Shown in pieces: positions 7,931 to 14,953 of a stretch of DNA of 28,046 nt. The position numbers and the translations under genes were made by a program. The stretch is from the NCBI GenBank assembly GCA_035713725.1, contig DASTMZ010000132.1, positions 1 to 28,046 of the forward strand, written 5' to 3'. A model generated the notes under the pieces. That model did not search any database. It saw only the letters and a list, made by a program, of their open reading frames with translations, and was not told the origin of the DNA. Within the stretch, counting starts at the first letter, position 1, and each line of letters begins with the position of its first letter. This DNA comes from DASQPR01 sp035713725 (lineage in GTDB: Bacteria > Actinomycetota > Actinomycetes > Mycobacteriales > Micromonosporaceae).

Positions 7931-8056
7931 CGGTGACTGGTGCCGTCCGTCGGTCGCGGGCGCGGCGCCGGTTCAGCGTGCGGCGCGGTCGCGATGTGAC
8001 GGCGATTGCACCGTGCGACCCGGACCGGCGAACCGATCAGGATCTAGGCTGGCGAC

Positions 8057-10606
8057 GTGAGCGACACCAGCAACGCCCGCGCCGAAGGTAGTTCCGTGCC
8101 CGACGCCGGGATGCGGCGCGCCCTGCGTCGAGCCGGCGATGGCCGTTCGGTGAATCCGCAGGAGGCCGCTGTCCTACTCAGCGCGCGCGGTGCCGCTCTC
8201 GACGAATTGCTGCGGATCGCCGGCGGCGTACGAGACGCCGGGCTGGCCGACGCCGGGCGGCCTGGCGTGATCACCTTCTCGAAGAAGGTCTTCATTCCGC
8301 TGACCAGGTTGTGCCGGGACCGCTGCCACTACTGCACGTTCGTCACCGTGCCGCATCGCGTCTCGGCGCCGTACTTGAGCCGTGAGGAGGTCGTCGCGAT
8401 CGCCGCGCAGGGCGCCGCGTTGGGCTGCAAGGAGGCGTTGTTCACGCTCGGCGACCGGCCAGAGGAGCGCTGGTCCGTGGCCGGCGACTGGCTCGCCTCC
8501 GCCGGCTATGAGTCCACTCTGGACTATGTGCGCGCTTGCGCGATCGCAGTGCTCGAGGAGACCGGGCTGTTGCCACACCTCAACCCTGGTGTGCTGTCGT
8601 GGGCGGATCTCCAGCGGCTCAAGCCGGTCGCACCCAGCATGGGGATGATGCTGGAGACGACGGCGACGCGGTTGTGGAGCGAGCCGGGCGGCCCGCACTA
8701 CGGATCGCCGGACAAGGAGCCCGCCGTACGGTTGCGGGTGCTCTCCGACGCTGGGCGGGTGGGCGTACCGTTCACGACCGGCATCCTGATCGGCATCGGC
8801 GAGACGATGACCGAGCGCGCCGAGTCCATCTTCGCGATCCGGTCCAGTGCCCGGGAATACGGTCACATCCAGGAGACCATCGTCCAGAACTTCCGTGCGA
8901 AGCCGGACACCGCGATGCGCGGCGTGCCGGACGCCGAGCTGGACGACCTGGCCGCGACCATCGCCGTGGCGCGCATCGTGCTTGGGCCCCGGATGCGGAT
9001 CCAGGCGCCGCCGAACCTCGTCGACGACCAACTCGCACTCATGATCCGCGCAGGCATCGACGACTGGGGCGGCGTGTCCCCGCTGACGCCGGACCACGTG
9101 AACCCCGAGCGACCGTGGCCGGCGATCGACGCGCTCGCGGCGGAGACGTCCGTGGCCGGGTTCCGGCTCGCCGAACGCCTCACGATCTACCCCGAGTACG
9201 TACGCCGAGGCGTGCCATGGCTCGACCCGCGGCTCGCCGGTCACGTGGGTGCGCTGGCCGACCCGGTCACCGGTCTCGCGATCGAGTCGGCGCGACCAGT
9301 CGGCCGGCCGTGGCAGGAACCCGACGACGCGTACGCGCCGGGTGGGCGTACCGACCTTTACGCCTCCGTTGATACCGTCGGGCGGACCGGTGATCGGCGC
9401 TCCGATTTCGATTCGGTCTACGGCGACTGGTCCGAGGTCGCGTCGCACGCGTTGGTGACGGCGAACGGAGACTCGTGGCGAGCCGCGCCCGCCATGCTGG
9501 GCTCGGACGAGCTGTCCGTCGGTTTGCGCCTCGCCGCCGATGACCCGGCCGCGCTGCTGCGCCCGGAACACGAGGCGGCCGCGATGGCGCTCTTCGAGTG
9601 TGACGGCGCGCCGCTGGATCATCTTGCACGGCTCGCCGACGACCTGCGCCGCGAGACGGTCGGCGAGGACGTCACATACGTGGTGAACCGGAACATCAAC
9701 TTCACGAACGTCTGCTACGTCGGCTGCCGCTTCTGCGCGTTCGCCCAGCGCGAGCACGACGCCGACGCCTACCGGCTCTCGGTCGACCAGGTAGCCGACC
9801 GTGCCGAGGAGGCGTGGCGGCTGGGCGCGACCGAAGTGTGCATGCAGGGCGGTATCGACCCGAAGATGCCGGCGTCCGGGTACGCCGACCTGGTGCGGGC
9901 GATCAAGCGCCGGGTGCCGGACATGCACGTACACGCGTTTTCGCCAATGGAGGTCGTGACGGCGGCCGCAAAGGCCGGGATTTCGGTGCGGGACTGGCTG
10001 CTGGAATTGCGCGAGGCCGGCTTGGACACCATCCCGGGCACCGCGGCCGAGATCCTCGACGACGACGTCCGGTGGGTGCTGACCAAGGGGAAGTTGCCGG
10101 CCGCCACCTGGGTTGACGTGGTGACCACCGCGCATGAGGTCGGTCTACGGTCCAGCGCGACGATGATGTACGGCCACGTGGACCATCCCCGGCATTGGCT
10201 CGGACACCTTCGGGTGCTCGGCGAGGTGCAGGACCGCACGGGCGGCTTCACCGAGTTCGTCGCGCTGCCGTTCATCCACACGAACGCGCCGATCTACTTG
10301 GCCGGGATTGCCCGGGCGGGCGCCACCTGGCGGGAGAACCGCGTCGTGCATGCGCTCGCGCGACTGGCGTTGCACGGCCGGATCGCGAACATCCAATGCT
10401 CGTGGGTGAAACTCGGCGACGACGGCACCGTCGAGATGCTGCGCGGCGGGGCGAACGATCTCGGCGGCACGCTCATGGAAGAGACGATCTCGCGGATGGC
10501 CGGCTCGCAACACGGCTCGGCGCGAACCATCGAGCAGCTACGGGCGGTCGCGGCGGCGGCCGGTCGGCCGGCTCGGCAGCGCACTACGACGTACGCGACG
10601 GTGTGA
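8057..10606 (+). CDS. fbiC: FO synthase, fused CofG-CofH (FbiC)
   Basis: An 849-residue two-domain radical SAM enzyme that makes FO, the deazaflavin chromophore of F420, from tyrosine and 5-amino-6-ribitylamino-uracil. Each half carries one CX3CX2C cluster motif: C86-R-D-R-C90-H-Y-C93 in the CofG half and C553-Y-V-G-C557-R-F-C560 in the CofH half. Flanking blocks such as L-F-T-L-G-D-R-P-E and M-Q-G-G-I-D-P-K fit the family, and the length equals actinobacterial FbiC (about 850). The GTG at 8057 has no Shine-Dalgarno site, but TAGGCT at 8045-8050 lies 6 bases before it, which suggests a leaderless transcript. It diverges from fbiA-fbiB, so the F420 genes form one locus. Confidence 0.95.
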   Translation: MSDTSNARAEGSSVPDAGMRRALRRAGDGRSVNPQEAAVLLSARGAALDELLRIAGGVRDAGLADAGRPGVITFSKKVFIPLTRLCRDRCHYCTFVTVPHRVSAPYLSREEVVAIAAQGAALGCKEALFTLGDRPEERWSVAGDWLASAGYESTLDYVRACAIAVLEETGLLPHLNPGVLSWADLQRLKPVAPSMGMMLETTATRLWSEPGGPHYGSPDKEPAVRLRVLSDAGRVGVPFTTGILIGIGETMTERAESIFAIRSSAREYGHIQETIVQNFRAKPDTAMRGVPDAELDDLAATIAVARIVLGPRMRIQAPPNLVDDQLALMIRAGIDDWGGVSPLTPDHVNPERPWPAIDALAAETSVAGFRLAERLTIYPEYVRRGVPWLDPRLAGHVGALADPVTGLAIESARPVGRPWQEPDDAYAPGGRTDLYASVDTVGRTGDRRSDFDSVYGDWSEVASHALVTANGDSWRAAPAMLGSDELSVGLRLAADDPAALLRPEHEAAAMALFECDGAPLDHLARLADDLRRETVGEDVTYVVNRNINFTNVCYVGCRFCAFAQREHDADAYRLSVDQVADRAEEAWRLGATEVCMQGGIDPKMPASGYADLVRAIKRRVPDMHVHAFSPMEVVTAAAKAGISVRDWLLELREAGLDTIPGTAAEILDDDVRWVLTKGKLPAATWVDVVTTAHEVGLRSSATMMYGHVDHPRHWLGHLRVLGEVQDRTGGFTEFVALPFIHTNAPIYLAGIARAGATWRENRVVHALARLALHGRIANIQCSWVKLGDDGTVEMLRGGANDLGGTLMEETISRMAGSQHGSARTIEQLRAVAAAAGRPARQRTTTYATV

Positions 10607-10627
10607 CGCGGCCGGCGGTCCCGCAGT

Positions 10628-11154
10628 TTGGAACGCCGTCCACCTACTGAGTACGGTATGGCGTGCAAAACACGCTTTGCGGATCATCCGAGCATTTCGG
10701 CCCGCTATCTCATGCTTCCGGCCGACGAACGCCTCACGCACAGCGCGGCGCTCGCCCTCAACGTGCTCGAGCACATCCCCGATCACGTCGGTGCGTTGCG
10801 GGGATGGCCAATCTCGTCCGGCCGGGCGGCGCGGTGGTCGTGCTGGTGCCGGCGTTCCCGTCGGCGCTGGGCAAGTTTTGACCGCGCGATCCGCCACAAC
10901 CGGCGCTACACGACCGCGAGCCTTCGTTTGGCGCTCGACGCGGCCGGACTGGCGGTGGACGAACTCCGCTACGTGAACCCGGTTGGCCTCATCGGTTGGT
11001 ACGTCACGGTCAAGGCCTTAGGCATGACACCGCGAGATGGGCTCCTGTTGCGGGCGTACGACCGCACGATCGCGCTTTTGCGCGATTTGTCGACCGGTAC
11101 AAGCGTATGCCGTTCGGCCAATCGGTGCTCTCCGTCGCGCGCACCCAGATCTGA
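10628..11154 (+). pseudogene. Decayed SAM-dependent methyltransferase, C-terminal remnant with frameshifts
   Basis: No single frame is intact, but joined frames read as a class I methyltransferase from about 10740: L-A-L-N-V-L-E-H-I-P-D-H-V-G-A-L-R-G, then M-A-N-L-V-R-P-G-G-A-V-V-V-L-V-P-A-F-P-S-A-L-G-K-F, then D-R-A-I-R-H-N-R-R-Y-T-T, and finally R-Y-K-R-M-P-F-G-Q-S-V-L-S-V-A-R-T-Q-I before TGA at 11152. The frame changes fall at GGGG 10800-10803 (one base missing), TTTT 10876-10879 (one base extra) and near TTTT 11076-11079. The N-terminal half, with the G-x-G-x-G SAM loop, is absent. Family members are often found beside a GT2 gene like the one downstream. Sequencing error could explain single-base changes but not the missing N-terminus. 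Confidence 0.8.
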
Positions 11155-11285
11155 CCGCGACCCGTCACAACCGCTCCGACCCGTGTTGAGCAGCCAGTTC
11201 GCGCACGTCGACGCCTTTCGATGAAACGTTGCGGGTGTACCATCCGGTGGCCCGACGCCCGTCCCGAGACGACCACGGGGAAGTC

Positions 11286-11978
11286 ATGAAGCTGTCGATT
11301 TTGGTGCCGATCTACAACGAGGAGGCGAGTGCACTCCGCGCGCTCGACCTCGCGTTGGACGTCGTCTACCCGTGTGAGGTCGAGTTCATCGTCGTCGACG
11401 ACGGCAGCACGGACGGCACGCCGAGGTTGCTGGCGGACGTGTCGGACAAGCGAGTGCAGGTCTTCACGCACAACCGCAATCAGGGCAAGGGTGCCGCGAT
11501 CGCGACGGCGGTTGGCCACGCGACCGGTGACTACCTCATCCCGCTCGACGCCGATCTGGAATACGACGCGAGGGACATACCGAGCTTGTTGCAGCCGGTC
11601 CTGGAAGGCCGCGCGGAGGTCGTCTACGGCAACCGTACGTTCGGCAGTCACAGCGCCTATTCGTTTTGGTACGTGGTCGGCAACAAGGCGATGACGCTGG
11701 CCGCCAACGTGATGTTCAACTGCTACATCAGCGACCTCGAAACCTGCTTCAAGCTGATCCCGGCGGACCTGTATCGCACCATGAAGATTCGCTCGCGCGG
11801 CTTCGGCATGGAGGCCGAGGTGACCGGCAAGCTGCTGCGGCGCCGGATCCGGCCCTACGACGTGCCGATCTCCTACACCGCGCGCAGCCGCGAGCAGGGC
11901 AAGAAAATCACCTGGCGTGATGGTGTCGCGGCGCTCGGGATCCTGGCACGCGAGCGAATTCGCCGTCGACCGCGCTGA
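11286..11978 (+). CDS. GT2 family glycosyltransferase, dolichol-phosphate mannosyltransferase-like
   Basis: A 230-residue GT-A fold enzyme. It begins with M-K-L-S-I-L-V-P-I-Y-N-E-E (1-13) and has V-V-D-D-G-S-T-D-G-T (36-45), N-Q-G-K-G-A-A-I (65-72), the metal-binding D-A-D at 88-90 and a late S-R-E-Q-G-K-K-I-T-W-R-D-G motif. These are features of the polyprenyl/dolichyl-phosphate mannosyl- or glucosyltransferase subgroup, which acts at the inner face of the membrane. No membrane segment is present, so it would be the short catalytic form. The ATG at 11286 follows GGGGAAG closely. The decayed methyltransferase upstream was probably its old partner. Donor and lipid acceptor are not determined by the sequence. 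Confidence 0.85.
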   Translation: MKLSILVPIYNEEASALRALDLALDVVYPCEVEFIVVDDGSTDGTPRLLADVSDKRVQVFTHNRNQGKGAAIATAVGHATGDYLIPLDADLEYDARDIPSLLQPVLEGRAEVVYGNRTFGSHSAYSFWYVVGNKAMTLAANVMFNCYISDLETCFKLIPADLYRTMKIRSRGFGMEAEVTGKLLRRRIRPYDVPISYTARSREQGKKITWRDGVAALGILARERIRRRPR

Positions 11979-12062
11979 GGCCGGCGGTGCTCTGAGCCCG
12001 GCCGCACTCAGTCCCGCTGCACGGGGTCCAGCCCGTGCCGGTTCCCAGCCAGCCGCGGCGAT

Positions 12063-12097
12063 GTCGCGCCGACATATGTTGATTTTCTGGGCGCGAC
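12063..12097. terminator. 8-bp inverted repeat with AT-rich loop downstream of the GT2 gene
   Basis: GTCGCGCC at 12063-12070 pairs with GGCGCGAC at 12090-12097 around a 19-base AT-rich loop. It lies 85 bases after the GT2 stop and well before the whiB2 promoter. It could be a terminator or an operator; neither is certain. The rest of the 458-base gap before whiB2 holds no supported gene. Confidence 0.35.
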
Positions 12098-12250
12098 TCG
12101 CCGATCGGGCGTTACCTCATGGTGGGTCGGATCGATAGGACAACAGCGGGTTGCGCTGCCTCCCGAGACGTGTTGACGCTGACGAGTAATCACATTGAGT
12201 ACCCTCAGTGGCCGCAGGTCCACCGTACGGCCCCATTTAGCAGGTTCCGC

Positions 12251-12280
12251 TTGACGACGCACGTCTTACACGCGTGTAAT
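12251..12280 (+). promoter_or_regulatory. Probable whiB2 promoter with palindromic operator
   Basis: TTGACG at 12251-12256 and TGTAAT at 12275-12280 are separated by 18 bases and form a good -35/-10 pair. The -10 overlaps a perfect 14-bp palindrome, TTACACGCGTGTAA (12266-12279), a likely binding site for a dimeric regulator. It would give an untranslated leader of roughly 150 bases before whiB2, fitting the long whiB2 leaders known in other actinomycetes. Confidence 0.55.
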
Positions 12281-12436
12281 TTCCGGTGGGGTTGTTCGAA
12301 CGGGATATGCCAAACCGCCATTGTTCGGACGAATGCGCAAAGTCGGACGGGATTGCCGCCGATCACGAGCGGCGAGTCGAGCGACGTTGCGGGGGTTGCG
12401 CCGGAACCGCCGGCGTGCATGAAGGAGGCACTACTG

Positions 12437-12694
12437 ATGGAGGACCGTGTCGCCGTGGCCGACCTGCTCGGTGACGCGCCGGAGTGGCAGGAGCGCTCGT
12501 TGTGCTCCCAGACCGATCCGGAGGCGTTCTTCCCCGAGAAGGGCGGGTCCACCCGCGAAGCGAAGCGGATCTGTTCCCGGTGCGATGTCAGGGACGAGTG
12601 CTTGGAATATGCGTTGGCCCACGATGAGCGGTTCGGCATCTGGGGCGGCCTCTCCGAGCGCGAACGCCGCAAGCTGAAGCGGCGCGCCGCCTGA
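12437..12694 (+). CDS. whiB2: WhiB-family iron-sulfur transcriptional regulator, WhiB2/WhmD type
   Basis: An 85-residue WhiB protein. Four cysteines bind a [4Fe-4S] cluster: C23, C46, C49 and C55 (C-x22-C-x2-C-x5-C). G-I-W-G-G follows at 67-71, and a basic tail (R-E-R-R-K-L-K-R-R) gives DNA contact. The block around C23 to C55 (T-D-P-E-A-F-F-P-E-K-G-G-S-T-R-E-A-K-R-I-C) is the same as I recall for mycobacterial WhiB2 and Streptomyces WhiB, which control septation and cell division. The start at 12437 has a full AAGGAGG site at 12422-12428, 8 bases upstream; an in-frame ATG at 12419 overlaps that site and is less likely. The promoter lies near 12251-12280 and a strong hairpin follows. Confidence 0.95.
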   Translation: MEDRVAVADLLGDAPEWQERSLCSQTDPEAFFPEKGGSTREAKRICSRCDVRDECLEYALAHDERFGIWGGLSERERRKLKRRAA

Positions 12695-12700
12695 TCGACC

Positions 12701-12740
12701 GGTGGGCGCCGCGGCCGTCACGACGGCCGCGGCGCCCACC
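12701..12740. terminator. Strong bidirectional terminator between whiB2 and the metallopeptidase-family gene
   Basis: Perfect 18-bp inverted repeat, arms at 12701-12718 and 12723-12740, with a 4-base CACG loop. It starts 6 bases after the whiB2 stop and lies between convergent genes, so it can serve both. There is no T-tract. Confidence 0.8.
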
Positions 12741-12794
12741 AATCATTCGGACGCGTGGGCTTCGCCATCCATGCCGGCCGAATGGATCCGAGCC

Positions 12795-13253
12795 TCAGTC
12801 GAGGTCTTCCGGATCTATGCCGAGCAGGTTCGCGACCTGCTCGATGATGACGTCGTGGACGAGATCCGCGAGGTCCTCGTTGTCCAATGCGCGGAACTCC
12901 AGCGGTCGGCGATACAGCACGATGCGGGCCGGCGTACTGGGTCGGCCTGGCCCGCCGGGCAGCAGCCGCGCGAGCGGTACCTCACCGTCCTCCAGGACGT
13001 CCGAGTCGTAGACGTTGAGATCCGGCGGGACGTCCTCGACCGCGAACTCCACGCCGGACAGTTCCCGGCCGTAGGTGCGCTCCAGACCCTCGATCGCGTC
13101 CAGCACGAGGTCGTCGAAAATCTCCGACTTAGTGCGAAATAGGGGCACATTCGCCGGTACGAGTCGGCCACGCAACCCGCGGCCGTGCCGGTCACGCCGG
13201 GCACGCCGCTCCGGCATGCCGGGCCGCCGGCGAGCACGATCTGGGCTGCTCAC
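12795..13253 (-). CDS. Metallopeptidase-family (zincin-like) protein with degenerate active site
   Basis: A 152-residue protein of the small zincin-like family found next to whiB2 and DUF3499 in actinomycetes. R-D-R-H-G-R-G-L-R-G near the start is typical of the actinobacterial branch. The region that carries H-E-x-x-H in other phyla reads I-E-Q-V-A-N-L-L-G-I-D-P-E-D-L here (137-151), so the three zinc/catalytic positions become Glu138, Gln139 and Asn142. A metal-dependent protease activity is therefore unlikely; a structural or regulatory role is more plausible. The GTG at 13253 is preferred, but ATG at 13217 would also work. It diverges from DUF3499 over 111 bases. Confidence 0.8.
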   Translation of the reverse strand: MSSPDRARRRPGMPERRARRDRHGRGLRGRLVPANVPLFRTKSEIFDDLVLDAIEGLERTYGRELSGVEFAVEDVPPDLNVYDSDVLEDGEVPLARLLPGGPGRPSTPARIVLYRRPLEFRALDNEDLADLVHDVIIEQVANLLGIDPEDLD

Positions 13254-13364
13254 GTCGCCAGCGTAGCGCCGGGCGCGGCCGGCGAAAGTGCCGCGCGGCA
13301 GGGTGACGCGATTCGCGGCGTGTCGCATGCACGACTACCCCGATCGTGGCGATAGCGTGCGGCG

Positions 13365-13721
13365 GTGAGGTCTCCCCGACGCTGCTCACGAAACGGCTGC
13401 CCCCGTCTGGCCGTGGCGACGCTCACGTACGTGTACGCGGATTCGACCGCCGTGGTCGGGCCGCTCGCCGCCTTCGCGGAGCCGCACTCATACGACCTGT
13501 GCGAGCAGCACGCCCGCGGGCTCACCGCCCCGAAGGGCTGGGACCTGGTGCGGCACGAAGGCGAGTTCGACCCGCCGCCGCACAGCGTGGACGATCTCGT
13601 GGCGCTCGCCGAAGCGGTCCGGGAAGCCGGCCGCCCGGTGCCCGGCCGCGAGGAGATCGCCGCGATCGACACACACGTAGGCCGCCGCGGACACCTGAGG
13701 GTCATCCCGCCGCCCCGCTGA
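13365..13721 (+). CDS. DUF3499 family protein
   Basis: A 118-residue protein recognised as DUF3499 from R-R-C-S-R-N-G-C (5-12), A-T-L-T-Y-V-Y-A-D-S-T-A-V-V-G-P-L (18-34), P-H-S-Y-D-L-C-E-Q-H (40-49) and L-T-A-P-K-G-W (53-59). Cys7, Cys12, Cys46 and His49 are placed like a small zinc site. The family is restricted to actinobacteria, has no known function and is usually adjacent to the metallopeptidase-family gene, as here. The start is GTG at 13365; there is no Shine-Dalgarno site, but TAGCGT at 13353-13358 lies 6 bases upstream, compatible with a leaderless mRNA. manB normally follows in this neighbourhood but here is some 12 kb away. Confidence 0.88.
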   Translation: MRSPRRCSRNGCPRLAVATLTYVYADSTAVVGPLAAFAEPHSYDLCEQHARGLTAPKGWDLVRHEGEFDPPPHSVDDLVALAEAVREAGRPVPGREEIAAIDTHVGRRGHLRVIPPPR

Positions 13722-13770
13722 CGCTCTGCGACCAGCGGCGAATCGAACCGGGCGCGGCGTAACGAATCCG

Positions 13771-14835
13771 TCAGCTCCCGAAGCCGGCGATCGCCCCGGG
13801 CGCGGCCATCGGCTGTGCGACCGCGCCGGCGGGCACCGCGTCCTCGGCGACCTGCGCCCCCACCGGATCCAGCGTCCGGCCGATCGCCCAGCCGATCAGG
13901 AGATCCGCGAAGTCCGGATTGCGTTGGAGCACCGGGCCGTGCAGGTACGTACCGATCACGTGACCGCTGACGGCGCCGTCTGCGGCCGGCGCTAGCTCGC
14001 TTCCCGGATGCCCAGCCGGTGCGCTGTTCGGTGCGGCTGCGCCGAGACCGGTGGTGGTCGGCACGATGCGCGCGGCGCCCGACACTTGTGGCGGCCCAGT
14101 CGGCCGCGCAGGCGGGTGGCCGGTGCGACGGTTGGTATGTGACGGCATGCGTGCCCCGGAGGCGTGCGCGCGGCGGTTCGCGTTGGCGGCCCGGGCACGG
14201 CGGAGCGCCGACGGGTCGGGGCCATTCCCGATCGGGCCGGCGTTGGCGTGGAGGCCACGCGATTCGCCACGCGCGATCGCCGCGAATCCGCCGCCGTGGT
14301 GGCCGGCGATCCGTGCCGGCACTCCGTTGCCAACCCCGAATTCGAGGCGGGTCAACGGTTCCACGTCGGCGTCCAGCTCGGTATGCGCGGCGTGGCACTC
14401 GTACCCGCTCATCGCCGGAAGTCCAAGCGCCGCGTTCGGCAACGTGCCGACGCGGCCCTCGATCAGCGGCGCGTAGCTGCTTCGCATGCCGAGAATGCCA
14501 AGGCCGGCGTGCCGCGTGCCGTCCGGAGTGTCGAACCATTCGCCGAGGATCTGGAAGCCGACATTCACACCGAGCACGACCGCACCGTCCGCGATCGCGG
14601 CGGCGAGCCCGTCCGGCCCGCCGAGCAACTCGACCAGCCGTGGTTGCTCCGGATGGCACCCGCCAGCGATCAGGTAGATGTCCGCGCGGGGCAGTTCGCC
14701 GGCGTAGGTCGTGAGGATGCTGGCGGAGATCCCACGCGCTTCGGCGCGGCGCCGCAATGCCTTCGCGTTGCCCTCATCGCCCTGCGCGGACATGCACAAC
14801 GGGTAGAGGTTCGCGATGGTGAGTTGTGCGGTCAT
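13771..14835 (-). CDS. GatD-like glutamine amidotransferase homologue lacking the catalytic cysteine
   Basis: A 354-residue homologue of GatD, the glutaminase subunit of the lipid II isoglutaminyl synthase MurT-GatD. It starts M-T-A-Q-L-T-I-A-N-L-Y-P and keeps S-A-Q-G-D-E-G-N-A (16-24), the G-V-N-V-G-F-Q-I-L-G-E-W-F block (89-101) and G-T-Y-L-H-G-P-V-L-x-R-N-P (295-307), including the usual His (299). The nucleophile of the family is a Cys in V-C-A-G-F/Y-Q; here that position is Asn91 (AAT, 14563-14565). A low-complexity Ala/Gly/Pro/Arg-rich insertion of about 100 residues (182-287) separates the two halves; GatD proteins are normally near 240 residues. No murT is adjacent. It may bind a partner without making ammonia, or be decaying. 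Confidence 0.75.
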   Translation of the reverse strand: MTAQLTIANLYPLCMSAQGDEGNAKALRRRAEARGISASILTTYAGELPRADIYLIAGGCHPEQPRLVELLGGPDGLAAAIADGAVVLGVNVGFQILGEWFDTPDGTRHAGLGILGMRSSYAPLIEGRVGTLPNAALGLPAMSGYECHAAHTELDADVEPLTRLEFGVGNGVPARIAGHHGGGFAAIARGESRGLHANAGPIGNGPDPSALRRARAANANRRAHASGARMPSHTNRRTGHPPARPTGPPQVSGAARIVPTTTGLGAAAPNSAPAGHPGSELAPAADGAVSGHVIGTYLHGPVLQRNPDFADLLIGWAIGRTLDPVGAQVAEDAVPAGAVAQPMAAPGAIAGFGS

Positions 14836-14953
14836 GCTGTCTGCCGCACGGGCAAGCAACGGTCCACGAACCAAGTATCTCGGGCTGAGCCGGCAAAAGT
14901 AGCAATTTGCGCATCTAGTTTCGGCCGGGGTGGCTGCCGTGACGCGGCGGCCG

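Noticed and set aside
8174..10135. 653-codon open frame antisense to fbiC
   Set aside because: Long antisense frames are common in high-GC coding DNA. Its translation is Arg/His/Gly-rich without any family motif, while the plus strand encodes a complete FbiC with both radical SAM motifs.
12119..12436. N-terminal extension of the WhiB2 frame back to 12119
   Set aside because: The extension has no WhiB features, crosses the probable promoter, and the full Shine-Dalgarno site points to 12437.
13771..14835. Possible PuuD-like gamma-glutamyl-GABA hydrolase, suggested by the PuuB-like neighbour
   Set aside because: The conserved blocks match the GatD/CobB-CobQ type rather than the PuuD (class I) type, the catalytic Cys is absent, and no glutamylputrescine synthetase is present.
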